Source: Opitutaceae bacterium
GTDB taxonomy: Bacteria > Verrucomicrobiota > Verrucomicrobiia > Opitutales > Opitutaceae
DNA length: 64,000 bases
Assembly (NCBI GenBank): GCA_028688225.1
Contig: JAQTYQ010000007.1
Location: 1 to 64,000 of the forward strand
Direction of reading: 5' to 3'
In this document: piece by piece, positions 7,844 to 16,038 of the stretch
How positions within the stretch are numbered: the first letter of the stretch is position 1
How the letters are laid out: every line of letters starts with the position of its first letter
Program-made: the position numbers and the translations under genes
The notes under the pieces: generated by a model
The model's input: only the letters and a program-made list of their open reading frames with translations
Database searches by the model: none
What the model was told of the DNA's origin: nothing

Positions 7844-9784
7844 ATGAGTCATATACTCGGCATTGACTTGGGCACCACCAATTCCTGCATGGCCGTCATG
7901 GAAGGCGGCGAACCGGTGGTGGTTCCCAATGCCGAAGGCGCGCGCACGACCCCGTCGGTCGTGGCGTTCACCAAAACCGGCGAACGCCTCGTCGGCCAGG
8001 CGGCGAAGCGCCAGGCAATCACGAATCCCAAGAATACCGTCTTTTCCGCCAAGCGTCTGATCGGCCGCAAGTTTTCCGAGGTGCGTGAGGAGGCGAAAAA
8101 CTATCCCTTCAAGGTCAGCGAGGGCAAGAACGGCGACGCCACCATCGAAATCCAGACCGGCGACAAGGTGGAGCAGTTCGCTCCCCAGCAGGTTTCCGCG
8201 ATGGTGCTCGCCAAGATGAAGGCCGACGCCGAGGCCTACCTCGGCGAGAAGATCACGCAGGCCGTCATCACCGTGCCGGCGTATTTCAATGACGCGCAAC
8301 GCCAGGCGACCAAGGACGCGGGCAAGATCGCCGGCCTCGAGGTGCTCCGCATCATCAATGAGCCCACGGCCGCGTCGCTCGCCTACGGCCTCGACAAGAA
8401 GAAGGACGAGAAGATCTCCGTGTTCGACCTCGGCGGCGGCACCTTCGACGTGTCGATCCTCGAAATCGGCGACGGCGTGTTCGAGGTCAAGGCCACCAAC
8501 GGCGACACCCACCTCGGCGGCGACAACTGGGACGACGCCATCATCATGTGGCTGGTCGACAATTTTAAGAAGGAAAACGGCATCGACCTCCGCAAGGACC
8601 CGATGGCGCTCCAGCGCCTCAAGGAGGAGGCCGAGAAGGCCAAGATCGCCCTCTCCTCCGCCCAGTCGGTCGATATCAATCTGCCGTTCATCACAGCCGA
8701 CGCCTCCGGCCCGAAGCACCTCAACGTCACGCTGAGCCGGGCCAAGATGGAGCAGATCTGCGACGCGCTGTTCGAGCGCTGCCTTCAGCCGTTCCGGAAC
8801 TGCCTCAAGGACGCGGGCCTGACGGCCGCGGAAATCGACGAGCTCGTGCTCGTCGGCGGCATGACCCGCATGCCGAAGGTCGTCGACATTGCCCGGCAGC
8901 TCGGCGGCAAGCCGCCGCACCAGGGGGTCAACCCCGACGAGGTGGTCGCGGTGGGCGCGGCCATCCAGGGCGGCGTGCTCAAGGGCGAGGTGCGCGACGT
9001 GCTCCTGCTCGACGTGACGCCGCTCACGCTCGCGATCGAAACTTACGGCGGCGTGGCCACGCCGATGATCCCGCGCAACACCACGATTCCGACCAAGAAG
9101 TCGCAGATTTTCTCCACCGCGAGCGACAGCCAGCCCTCCGTCGAGATCGTCGTCACGCAGGGCGAGCGGCCCATGTCGCGCGACAACAAGGTGCTCGGTA
9201 CCTTCCGGCTCGACGGCATTCCGCCGGCGCCCCGCGGGGCCCCGCAGATCGAGGTTACTTTCGACATCGATGCCAACGGCATCCTGCACGTCTCGGCCAA
9301 GGACCTGGGCACCGGCCGCGAGCAGAAGATCACCATCCAGGGTTCGTCCGGCCTCTCCAAGGACGAGGTCGAGAAGATGACCCGGGAAGCCGAGTCCCAT
9401 GCCGATGAGGACAAGCAACGCCGCGAGCAGATCGAGGCGCACAACCAGCTCGACTCGGTGATCTATCAGCTCGAGAAGACGGTCAAGGACGCCGGCGACA
9501 AGCTCCCGGCCGACGTGAAGTCCAAGATCGAAACCGGCATTGCCGAAGCGAAGAAGGACCTCGAGAGCAACGACGCCGGCCGGATGCGCGCGGCGATCGA
9601 GAAACTCACGAAGCTCGGCGGCGAGATCTACGCCCAGGCCCAGCAGGCGGCCGCCGCTGCCGGAGCCGGCGCAGGCCCGGGCGACACCGCCGGCTCCGCC
9701 CAGTCCGAACCGAAAAAGAAGAGCGACAAGAAATCCGACGTGGTCGACGCCGACTTCGAGGTGGTCGACGACAACAAGAAGTAA
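7844..9784 (+). CDS. dnaK: Chaperone DnaK (Hsp70)
   Basis: A 646-residue Hsp70 chaperone. The ATPase domain begins [17 protein letters not shown] and includes [52 protein letters not shown] and [12 protein letters not shown]. The substrate-binding domain follows ([33 protein letters not shown]), then a helical lid and a Gly/Ala-rich tail ending [12 protein letters not shown]. DnaK binds exposed hydrophobic segments in ATP-driven cycles with DnaJ and GrpE, which are not in this window. It is followed after 98 bp by groES-groEL, an unusual pairing. No Shine-Dalgarno motif precedes the ATG. Confidence 0.98.
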   Translation: MSHILGIDLGTTNSCMAVMEGGEPVVVPNAEGARTTPSVVAFTKTGERLVGQAAKRQAITNPKNTVFSAKRLIGRKFSEVREEAKNYPFKVSEGKNGDATIEIQTGDKVEQFAPQQVSAMVLAKMKADAEAYLGEKITQAVITVPAYFNDAQRQATKDAGKIAGLEVLRIINEPTAASLAYGLDKKKDEKISVFDLGGGTFDVSILEIGDGVFEVKATNGDTHLGGDNWDDAIIMWLVDNFKKENGIDLRKDPMALQRLKEEAEKAKIALSSAQSVDINLPFITADASGPKHLNVTLSRAKMEQICDALFERCLQPFRNCLKDAGLTAAEIDELVLVGGMTRMPKVVDIARQLGGKPPHQGVNPDEVVAVGAAIQGGVLKGEVRDVLLLDVTPLTLAIETYGGVATPMIPRNTTIPTKKSQIFSTASDSQPSVEIVVTQGERPMSRDNKVLGTFRLDGIPPAPRGAPQIEVTFDIDANGILHVSAKDLGTGREQKITIQGSSGLSKDEVEKMTREAESHADEDKQRREQIEAHNQLDSVIYQLEKTVKDAGDKLPADVKSKIETGIAEAKKDLESNDAGRMRAAIEKLTKLGGEIYAQAQQAAAAAGAGAGPGDTAGSAQSEPKKKSDKKSDVVDADFEVVDDNKK

Positions 9785-9837
9785 CCTTCCCTTTTGCGCG
9801 AACCCGCTCCGGGCCGGCGCGGCTGCTCGCGTTTCCT

Positions 9838-9882
9838 CTCCCAACAAACCAAACTCTCAACCCAAAACCAAAACCAACCACT
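9838..9882 (+). promoter_or_regulatory. G-poor A/C-rich leader of groES without a Shine-Dalgarno motif
   Basis: The last 35-40 bases before the groES ATG contain almost no G and repeat the pattern CCAAAA/CCAAA. There is no purine-rich ribosome-binding site. It resembles the leaders of groEL and cysK and presumably keeps the start unstructured. The regulatory meaning is inferred. Confidence 0.5.
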
Positions 9883-10179
9883 ATGGCTAACGTCAAAATC
9901 AAGCCCATCGGCGATCGTGTTCTCGTGGAACACATCGAGGAAAAAGAGCAGGTCCGCGGAGGCATCATCATCCCGGACAGCGCCAAGGAGAAGCCCCAGG
10001 AGGCCAAGATCATCGCCCTCGGCACGGGCAAAAGGGACGAAGACGGCAAGATCCGTCCCTTCGAAGTGAAGGTCGGCGACCGCGTGCTGATCAGTAAATA
10101 CGGCGGCACCGAGGTAAAAATCGACGAGAAGAAATACACGCTCGTGCGCGAGGACGACATCCTCGGCGTGCTCAACTGA
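9883..10179 (+). CDS. groES: Co-chaperonin GroES
   Basis: A 98-residue Hsp10 that caps the GroEL chamber. Typical blocks: [39 protein letters not shown] (mobile loop IIIPDSA), [20 protein letters not shown] and the ending REDDILGVL. It forms a two-gene operon with groEL (49-bp gap). No CIRCE (HrcA) inverted repeat precedes it, so control differs from the classical groE system or resides upstream of dnaK. Confidence 0.98.
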   Translation: MANVKIKPIGDRVLVEHIEEKEQVRGGIIIPDSAKEKPQEAKIIALGTGKRDEDGKIRPFEVKVGDRVLISKYGGTEVKIDEKKYTLVREDDILGVLN

Positions 10180-10183
10180 GCCG

Positions 10184-10228
10184 CAAAAACTCTGAACCCT
10201 AAACTCTGAACCCTGAACTTTAACAATC
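10184..10228 (+). promoter_or_regulatory. Repetitive SD-less leader of groEL
   Basis: The groES-groEL gap contains two near-copies of ACTCTGAACCCTAAA/ACTCTGAACCCTGAA followed by CTTTAACAATC and ATG. It is low in G and has no Shine-Dalgarno motif. The telomere-like AACCCT phrase recurs in the opposed tracts at 53.6 kb. Confidence 0.5.
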
Positions 10229-11863
10229 ATGCCTGCTAAACAACTTCTGTTCGACGAAGCCGCCCGCCAGAAAATCCTGCGCGGCGTGGAGCTGCTCTCC
10301 CGTGCGGTCAAGGTGACCCTCGGGCCCAAGGGTCGCAACGTTGTCATCGACAAGAAATACGGCTCCCCCACCGTCACCAAGGACGGCGTGACCGTTGCCA
10401 AGGAGATCGAATTGCCCGATCCCTATGAAAACATGGGCGCCCAGATGGTGAAGGAGGTCGCCTCCAAGACCTCGGACGCCGCGGGCGACGGCACCACCAC
10501 CGCCACTCTGCTCGCCGAGAGCATCTATCGCGAGGGCTTGAAGAACGTCACCGCCGGCTCGAACCCGATTTATCTGAAGCGGGGCATCGACAAGGCCGTC
10601 GAGGCCACCGTCGCCGAGCTCGCCCGGATCTCCAAGAAGGTGAATGACCGCGAGGAGATCCGCCAGGTGGCCACCGTCTCGGCCAACTGGGACGACACCA
10701 TCGGCAAGATCATCGCCGACGCCATGGACAAGGTGGGCAAGGACGGCACCATCACGGTCGAGGAGGCCAAGTCCATCGAGACCACGCTCGAGGTCGTCGA
10801 GGGTATGCAGTTCGACAAGGGCTACCTCTCGCCCTATTTCACCACCAACGTCGAGGCCATGGAGGCCGTGCTCGAGGACGCCTATGTGCTGATCCACGAG
10901 AAAAAGATCACGAGCCTGCAGGACCTGCTCCCCCTGCTCCAGACCGTGGCCAAGAGCGGCAAGCCCCTCCTGGTCATCGCCGAGGAGGTCGAGGGCGAGG
11001 CCCTCGCCGCCCTGGTGGTGAACAAGATCCGCGGCACGCTCAATGTGTGCGCCGTCAAGGCCCCCGGCTTTGGCGACCGCCGCAAGTCCATGCTCGAGGA
11101 TATCGCGATCCTCACGGGTGGCCGCTGCCTCACCGAGGATCTCGGCATCAAGCTCGAGAACGTCACGATCAGCGACCTCGGCAAGGCCAAGCGCATCACC
11201 ATCGACAAGGAGAACACCACCATCGTCGAGGGTTCGGGCAAGTCGTCCGACATCCAGGGCCGGGTGAAGCAGATCCGCCGTCAGATCGACGAGACCACCT
11301 CTGACTATGACCGCGAGAAGCTGCAGGAACGCCTGGCCAAGCTCGCCGGTGGCGTCGCCGTCATCAATGTCGGCGCCTCGACCGAAACCGAGATGAAGGA
11401 GCGGAAGGCCCGCGTCGAGGACGCCCTCCATGCCACGCGCGCCGCAGTCGAGGAAGGCATCGTCGCCGGCGGCGGCGTCGCGCTGCTGCGCTGCGCCAAG
11501 GTCATCGACAACCTCCAGCTCGAAGGCGACGAGAAGATCGGTTCGCAGATCGTCCGTCGCGCCATCGAGTACCCGATCCGCATGCTCTGCGCCAATGCCG
11601 GCGTCGAACCCGGCGTGGTGGCCCAGAAGGTGGGCGAGAACAAGGGCAACTTCGGCTACAATGTCGCCACAGGCGAATACGAGGATCTCGTCAAGGCCGG
11701 GGTGGTCGACCCGACCAAGGTCACCCGCACCGCGCTGCAGAACGCGGCCTCGATCGCCGGCCTGCTGCTCACGACCGAAGCCATGATCACGGAGATTCCG
11801 GAGAAGAAGGAAGCTCCGGCGATGCCTCCGGGCGGCGGCGGCATGGGCGGCATGGACTACTGA
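10229..11863 (+). CDS. groEL: Chaperonin GroEL (Hsp60)
   Basis: A 544-residue chaperonin subunit; fourteen form the double ring that encloses unfolded proteins with GroES and ATP. Nucleotide-binding blocks [18 protein letters not shown] and [17 protein letters not shown], intermediate and apical regions ([29 protein letters not shown] in two halves), [24 protein letters not shown], and [15 protein letters not shown] are all present. The tail is the usual Gly/Met-rich [10 protein letters not shown]. Only this copy is visible; PVC bacteria may carry more elsewhere. Confidence 0.98.
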   Translation: MPAKQLLFDEAARQKILRGVELLSRAVKVTLGPKGRNVVIDKKYGSPTVTKDGVTVAKEIELPDPYENMGAQMVKEVASKTSDAAGDGTTTATLLAESIYREGLKNVTAGSNPIYLKRGIDKAVEATVAELARISKKVNDREEIRQVATVSANWDDTIGKIIADAMDKVGKDGTITVEEAKSIETTLEVVEGMQFDKGYLSPYFTTNVEAMEAVLEDAYVLIHEKKITSLQDLLPLLQTVAKSGKPLLVIAEEVEGEALAALVVNKIRGTLNVCAVKAPGFGDRRKSMLEDIAILTGGRCLTEDLGIKLENVTISDLGKAKRITIDKENTTIVEGSGKSSDIQGRVKQIRRQIDETTSDYDREKLQERLAKLAGGVAVINVGASTETEMKERKARVEDALHATRAAVEEGIVAGGGVALLRCAKVIDNLQLEGDEKIGSQIVRRAIEYPIRMLCANAGVEPGVVAQKVGENKGNFGYNVATGEYEDLVKAGVVDPTKVTRTALQNAASIAGLLLTTEAMITEIPEKKEAPAMPPGGGGMGGMDY

Positions 11864-11897
11864 GTCCACCGCGGCTGAGTCTGCACCGCATAACTTC

Positions 11898-11928
11898 AAG
11901 GCGCTCCCTGAAACGGGAGCGCCTTTTT
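11898..11928 (+). terminator. groEL terminator
   Basis: An 11-bp stem AAGGCGCTCCC/GGGAGCGCCTT with loop TGAAAC is followed by a T-run. It is a textbook intrinsic terminator, 35 bp after the groEL stop. Confidence 0.93.
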
Positions 11929-11962
11929 CATGAATAGCATACTGGTGAAGGGGGTGAGGTTA

Positions 11963-12211
11963 ATGAGCAAAGACAGAGATAGGATGGTTTATCGTCGGGA
12001 CGACGGACAGTGGGCGAATAAGCGCAATGATAGTGATCGTGCTTCCAGCGTGCATGCCCATCAGAGCGGCGCGATCCAAAGTGCGAAGGAAATGTTGCAT
12101 CACCAAGGCGGCGGCGAACTGATCACCAAGGGACGTGACGGACTAATTCGCAGCAAGGACACAATCGCTCCTGGCAATGATCCATGTCCTCCTAGGGACA
12201 GGGAGCATTGA
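11963..12211 (+). CDS. DUF2188 family protein
   Basis: An 82-residue, charged protein of the DUF2188 type: MVYRRDDGQWANKRNDSDR, HQSGAIQSAKEMLHHQGGG, ELITKGRDGLIRSKDTI. Such proteins are small, often single-gene, and their biochemical role is unknown. I chose ATG 11963 because GGGGGTGAGG lies just upstream, one of the few good Shine-Dalgarno sequences in the window; the frame opens 33 bases earlier inside the groEL terminator. It is flanked by two strong terminators, so it is a single-gene unit. Confidence 0.85.
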   Translation: MSKDRDRMVYRRDDGQWANKRNDSDRASSVHAHQSGAIQSAKEMLHHQGGGELITKGRDGLIRSKDTIAPGNDPCPPRDREH

Positions 12212-12232
12212 TCAGAAGTGTTTCTACAGCGT

Positions 12233-12265
12233 GAGGCGCGTCGATTTCCGACGCGCCTCTTTTTT
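12233..12265 (+). terminator. Terminator after the DUF2188 gene
   Basis: A perfect 11-bp stem GAGGCGCGTCG/CGACGCGCCTC with loop ATTTC is followed by TTTTTT, 22 bp after the stop. Confidence 0.93.
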
Positions 12266-12530
12266 GCCTCAAGGGAATTGATCTCACGAGAGTATCCTGC
12301 CCCGTCTTCCTGTCGCAAAGCCCCGGGACCGTTTGTTGGCTGTGGCCGAGGAATAAGCGGCTTGAAGTCGGGTCGTGCTGCGGAAATTGACGCACATGAG
12401 GCGCTGGGCTCACTGCCCGTGCCCGGGCTTCGCGTTGGAGACATCATCACGGCAAGATGAACGGCAGAGGGTTGCGGGCGAGACGGGTTCTCTCCTTGAC
12501 TTGGGTCATTGGTGAAACAAATTGATTCAC

Positions 12531-12782
12531 ATGAAGACCGCCACTGTCCGCCAGTTGCGCACCGAGTTCCCCAAGGTTCTGGCCTGGGTCAACTCCGGGC
12601 ACGAGGTGGCCATCACCCGTCGCCGCAAGATCGTGGCCAATCTCACTCCGGCTGGTGATGCGCCGAAGAAGAAACCCGTCGTGCCCGACTTCCGGGCCCG
12701 GTTGCGCACCATCTACGGCGACAAGATTGTTCCGGCGGAAGCGATGGCGGAGTTGCTGGCCGACAACAAGGGACGCTACTGA
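12531..12782 (+). CDS. Phd/YefM-type antitoxin
   Basis: An 83-residue antitoxin. The N-terminal DNA-binding Phd fold is visible (MKTATVRQLRTEFPKVLAWV, then GHEVAITRRRKIVANLTP), followed by a flexible tail (LLADNKGRY) expected to wrap the toxin. The start is the ATG at 12531; an in-frame TTG nine bases upstream is less likely. The stop overlaps the downstream PIN toxin start by one base (TGATGG), the usual coupling of a type II toxin-antitoxin operon. Such antitoxins normally repress their own promoter. Confidence 0.9.
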   Translation: MKTATVRQLRTEFPKVLAWVNSGHEVAITRRRKIVANLTPAGDAPKKKPVVPDFRARLRTIYGDKIVPAEAMAELLADNKGRY

Positions 12783-13216
12783 TGGCGGTTCCCGTCTATG
12801 CGGACACGAGCTTTCTCGTGTCGCTTTACGTGCAGGATGCCAACTCGGCGCGGGCGGCGTCAGAGGCGCCGCGGCTTCTGCCGGCTTTCCTGACGCCACT
12901 GACCGAGCATGAGTTGCGCAATGCGATCCGGTTGTGCGTATTCCGACGTCAGATCACGACCATGCAGCGAGAAAAGGCGCTGCATGATCTCGAAAGCGAC
13001 ATGGCGGCGGGTGTGCTGCACATCGCGCCGCTGGACTGGCCCAAAGCCTTGAAATATGCCGAGGCTCTCGGCCGTCGGCATACGGAGGCATTGGGCGCCC
13101 GGGGCATGGACATCCTGCATGTCGCCTCGGCGCTGGCCTTGCGGACCGGCCGATTCGTGACCTTTGATGAGCGGCAACGTGAACTCGCCCGCCTGGCCGG
13201 CTTGGACACCAAGTAA
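12782..13216 (+). CDS. PIN-domain ribonuclease toxin (VapC-like)
   Basis: A 144-residue PIN protein with the acidic catalytic residues in place: Asp in YADTSFLVSLY, Glu in TEHELRNAI, Asp in GMDILHVASAL and Asp in FVTFDERQRELARLAG. PIN toxins are metal-dependent RNases, usually cutting tRNA or rRNA when freed from the antitoxin. It is directly coupled to the Phd-type antitoxin gene upstream. No defect is visible, so the pair could be functional. The RNA target cannot be read from sequence. Confidence 0.9.
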   Translation: MAVPVYADTSFLVSLYVQDANSARAASEAPRLLPAFLTPLTEHELRNAIRLCVFRRQITTMQREKALHDLESDMAAGVLHIAPLDWPKALKYAEALGRRHTEALGARGMDILHVASALALRTGRFVTFDERQRELARLAGLDTK

Positions 13217-13347
13217 GGGCCCACAGAACGGGTCCGATTGGCCCCATTGTGATTGGCGCTGAAACCGGACTCGGCTTGGGCGGGTCCGGATTGCCGGCCG
13301 CGCCAATCGAACCTTGCGAGGAGCGGACCGCCGGGTAGCCTGTCGGC

Positions 13348-13572
13348 ATGAAAGCCAGCGTCATCGCCGTCGACCCCGAGATCATGAGCGGGGTGCCGTG
13401 CTTTGCCGGGACCCGCGTCCCCGTGCAGGCGCTGTTCGATTACCTGAACGGCGGTCATCCCATCGCAGATTTTCTCACGGATTTTCCGACGGTCTCTGAA
13501 TCGCAGGTGCATCAACTGCTCGCGGTGCCACGGGACGGTTCTCCCGGGCGGCAGGAGAATCCCCCTCTCTAG
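13348..13572 (+). CDS. DUF433 protein with aberrant C-terminus (likely orphan antitoxin remnant)
   Basis: A 74-residue frame whose first 55 residues match DUF433: VIAVDPEIMSGVPCFAGTRV, VQALFDYLNGGHPIADFL, DFPTVSESQV. In intact members this is followed by a helix; here the reading continues as VPRDGSPGRQENPPL and stops, so the C-terminus looks replaced. DUF433 proteins often act as antitoxins with a PIN-like DUF5615 partner, but none is present here. It sits between two toxin-antitoxin pairs, which fits a decaying module. Confidence 0.6.
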   Translation: MKASVIAVDPEIMSGVPCFAGTRVPVQALFDYLNGGHPIADFLTDFPTVSESQVHQLLAVPRDGSPGRQENPPL

Positions 13573-13624
13573 GCAGACTTCCAGAGGATTGACTCGTACG
13601 CCATATCGGCTTTATTGAGACGAT

Positions 13625-13909
13625 ATGACGACGCTCTCTCCCACCAAGGCCCGGGCCAACCTCACCCATTGGCTCAAGCGCGCCGCCGCCGGCGAGGACG
13701 TCGGCATCCTCTGCGGCGGCAAGGTCATCGCCCTGCGGCCGGTGCAGGTGTTCTCCGAGGATTCCGACTACGCCAAACGCGAGTACGGCGTCACCGATGC
13801 CGAGCTTGATGCGTTTGTAAAGCGGATGGATGCCGAGCTGGAGCGCGACCGTAAGGCCGGGCGCCTGCGCCGCTACAAGGGCAATCTGAATGCCACCCTG
13901 CGCGATTGA
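13625..13909 (+). CDS. Phd-like antitoxin (second pair)
   Basis: A 94-residue protein: LSPTKARANLTHWLKRAAAG, EDVGILCGGKVIALRPV, then an acidic/basic helical tail (DAELDAFVKRMDAELERDRK). This is the prevent-host-death layout, an N-terminal dimerising DNA-binding fold and a C-terminal toxin-binding helix. The coding region overlaps the downstream toxin gene by 20 bp, indicating coupled translation. The last residues run into that overlap (RRYKGNLNATLRD). Confidence 0.82.
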   Translation: MTTLSPTKARANLTHWLKRAAAGEDVGILCGGKVIALRPVQVFSEDSDYAKREYGVTDAELDAFVKRMDAELERDRKAGRLRRYKGNLNATLRD

Positions 13910-14174
13910 GTTTTTCGACCGTTTCGCCGTGGATGCGCGCGCCTTGTCGCCTGACCGGAGGCGCGAACTCGACGACGCACTGCGGCGCCTGTCGGAGGCC
14001 TTCGGACAACCTCATTTGCACAGTGGATTGGGCATTCGCCGATTGAAACGCGATTACTTTGAATGCCGGGTGGGTCGCGACCAGCGCATCGCCTTCAAGC
14101 TGAAGGGCCGCACGCTTTTCATGGCGCGCATCGGCAGCCACGACGACGTGCGGCGGTTCATCAAGGGCCTGTAG
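13890..14174 (+). CDS. RelE/ParE-superfamily toxin
   Basis: A 94-residue basic protein: CAIEFFDRFAVDARALSPDR, RRELDDALRRLSEAFGQPHL, GIRRLKRDYFECRVGRDQRI, AFKLKGRTLFMARIGSHDDV, RRFIKGL. The length, the helix-helix-sheet order and the ending (ARIGSHDDVRRF) fit the RelE/ParE or HigB-like cytotoxin fold. These act either as ribosome-dependent mRNA interferases or as gyrase poisons; the sequence alone does not decide. It is paired with the overlapping Phd-like antitoxin. Family level is reasonably sure, activity is not. Confidence 0.78.
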   Translation: MPPCAIEFFDRFAVDARALSPDRRRELDDALRRLSEAFGQPHLHSGLGIRRLKRDYFECRVGRDQRIAFKLKGRTLFMARIGSHDDVRRFIKGL

Positions 14175-14304
14175 CGCGGAGGAAAGAAGATCGCCTCCAG
14201 ACAATCCGGGCGTTCGGTCGGTGGAACGAACAAAGAGATCTCCTGGCGGCCGACAAACTTTTTGTCGGGAAGGTGCGCCCGGCGGTTTAGGACCCTGCCA
14301 AGTC

Positions 14305-14955
14305 CTATTTCGCGGAGCCGGCCCTGGCCTGCTGCGCCGCGGCGTACTGCTTGGTCTGAAAGTCGATCACGAGTTGGGCGCCGGCGCCTTGCCGCTTGAT
14401 CGTCGCCCGGATCTGGCTGAGATGTGGCTGCAGGATCCAGCAGTTTTGCGCCCCGAGGTGGTTGGGCTCGTCCATCAACTGGAGATACTGGATGTAATGC
14501 TGCTTCCACTCGGCCTCGTCGCTCGCGACGTAGACCGTGAGCTCGGCGGTGTCATTGTCCCCGATGCGCTGGACCGCCCTGTATTTTGACTGCAGATCCT
14601 GGTCGGCGCTGTCGATGAAATCGTGCCAGCCCAGGGACGTGTGCGATTGCCGGAAAAACTGGAGCCGGACAATCGTGCCGGCCCGATCAACCGTTATCAC
14701 GACGCTGTCAAAGCCGCTTTTCTTGTCGGCAACCTTGCAGACGGTCCAGCCACCCGCCGGGTGGCTTTCCAGCACCGTCAGCTTGGGGTCGAGCTTGCCC
14801 TCCGGCTCAAAACCATAGACGTCGTTGTCCGTGATGGTGTATTTGGCGACGGCCGCGGCGGCGAGCGCGGCATAGTCCCTCACGGGCGGCGAAAAGGACG
14901 TCGTCTGGCATGAGCTGAGCAACAGGACAAGGGCAGCAAGCGTAATCCGCTTCAT
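14305..14955 (-). CDS. Putative lipoprotein of unknown function
   Basis: A 216-residue protein starting MKRITLAALVLLLSSCQTTS. The lipobox LLSSC predicts lipid attachment. The mature part (VAKYTITDNDVYGFEPEGKL, VITVDRAGTIVRLQFFRQSH, AVQRIGDNDTAELTVYVASD) has no domain I can name. The frame is open upstream to 15066, but the signal peptide fixes the start at 14955. It is divergent from the PhnP-like gene (125-bp gap). Confidence 0.75.
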   Translation of the reverse strand: MKRITLAALVLLLSSCQTTSFSPPVRDYAALAAAAVAKYTITDNDVYGFEPEGKLDPKLTVLESHPAGGWTVCKVADKKSGFDSVVITVDRAGTIVRLQFFRQSHTSLGWHDFIDSADQDLQSKYRAVQRIGDNDTAELTVYVASDEAEWKQHYIQYLQLMDEPNHLGAQNCWILQPHLSQIRATIKRQGAGAQLVIDFQTKQYAAAQQARAGSAK

Positions 14956-15080
14956 GGTCCTACGATGGGGGAGGATGCCAGGGCTAGCAAGTTTCAGATG
15001 TGCGTGGCCCGCCGCCGGTTTTCCGCTGCGGTATTTTGTTTGGCATCCGGAAACCGGGATTGGCATAACTCGGCGACACC

Positions 15081-15860
15081 ATGGAAGTCATCATCCTCGG
15101 ATCGGGAACCTCGCAGGGCGTGCCGATGATCGCCTGCCCGTGTCCCGTCTGTACGTCGGTCGATCCGCGCAACCAGCGCACGCGCTGTAGCATCCATGTG
15201 GTGATGGACGGACTGCACATCCAGGTCGACGCCGCGCAGGAATTCCGTGAGCAGTGTCTGCGTCACGGGGTCGACCGGCTGGACCTCTTCATCCTCACGC
15301 ACGGCCATGCAGACCACGTTGCCGGCATGGACGACCTGCGGCGCTTCTGCGACCTGCTCGGCGGCGCCGCCCTGCCCATTTACTCCACCGACGAGGGCAT
15401 GAGCCGGGTGATCGCCATGTATCCCTATGCGATCATGGAGCGGCCGGTGGTGCGCGGCTACCCGGCCTTCAAGCTCGCGGAGATGCCGCCGGTGCTGGAA
15501 CTGGAGCAGGGGATCATCCGCTCGACGCTGCTGCCGCACGGCGGGGTGAACGTGCTCGGCCTGGTGTTCGAGGAGCGCCGCAGCGGCGCCAAGTTCGTCT
15601 ACTACACGGACTGCAAGCGTGTGCCGGCCGAGGCATTGGCACTGGCCCGTGGCGCGCACGCGATCGTGCTCGATGGTCTGCGGCCGCAGCCGCATCCCAC
15701 GCACTTGAACATCCCGGAGGCCGTCGCAGTTGCGCGGGAACTCGGTGCGCCGGTCACTTATCTCACCCACCTCACGCATGCGATCGATCATGGCCCTTTC
15801 GAGGCCACGCTCCCGCCCGGCATCCGGCTGGCGTACGATGGACTCCGGCTGAAACTATAG
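15081..15860 (+). CDS. PhnP-like metallo-beta-lactamase-fold phosphodiesterase
   Basis: A 259-residue MBL-fold hydrolase. The opening LGSGTSQGVPMIACPCPVC carries the extra Cys-rich zinc site typical of PhnP. The di-metal motif is THGHADHVAGMD, with later ligands in LLPHGG, YYTDCKRVP and LTHLTHAIDH. PhnP hydrolyses 5-phosphoribosyl 1,2-cyclic phosphate in phosphonate breakdown, but in genomes without a phn cluster such proteins probably act on other cyclic phosphodiesters or as housekeeping hydrolases. No phn gene is visible here, so I give the family only. Confidence 0.88.
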   Translation: MEVIILGSGTSQGVPMIACPCPVCTSVDPRNQRTRCSIHVVMDGLHIQVDAAQEFREQCLRHGVDRLDLFILTHGHADHVAGMDDLRRFCDLLGGAALPIYSTDEGMSRVIAMYPYAIMERPVVRGYPAFKLAEMPPVLELEQGIIRSTLLPHGGVNVLGLVFEERRSGAKFVYYTDCKRVPAEALALARGAHAIVLDGLRPQPHPTHLNIPEAVAVARELGAPVTYLTHLTHAIDHGPFEATLPPGIRLAYDGLRLKL

Positions 15861-15950
15861 TCGAGGATCGCGGGAGGAAATTCAGTCCGGCGACGAGACC
15901 GGCAGCGCCTGCAGCGGTTTATGTTTTTTGCGTAGCCGTCTTGGTATCGG

Positions 15951-16008
15951 GTAGCGCAGGCATCCCTGCCTGCTCTCTCGACTGATGCAGGCTGGAAGCC
16001 TGCGCTAC
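15951..16008. repeat. REPIN: inverted pair of GTAG-headed hairpins
   Basis: GTAGCGCAGGC (15951-15961) is repeated in inverse as GCCTGCGCTAC (15998-16008), each arm containing its own GCAGG/CCTGC hairpin. This is the REPIN arrangement of two REP units facing each other. It fills most of the 178-bp gap before the convergent MFS gene. Confidence 0.75.
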
Positions 16009-16038
16009 TTTTACGGCCGCGACTTTACTTAGGACGCC

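Noticed and set aside
7757..9847. Long leftward open frame opposite dnaK (696 codons)
   Set aside because: It is a shadow of the strongly conserved dnaK frame; high GC at third positions keeps the opposite strand open. Its peptide is His/Asp/Leu-rich without domains.
9785..9882. CIRCE element or heat-shock promoter before groES
   Set aside because: The TTAGCACTC-type inverted repeat is not present, and no convincing sigma-32-like boxes could be aligned.
10220..11899. Leftward frame of 559 codons opposite groEL
   Set aside because: Same explanation; it even includes the groEL terminator.
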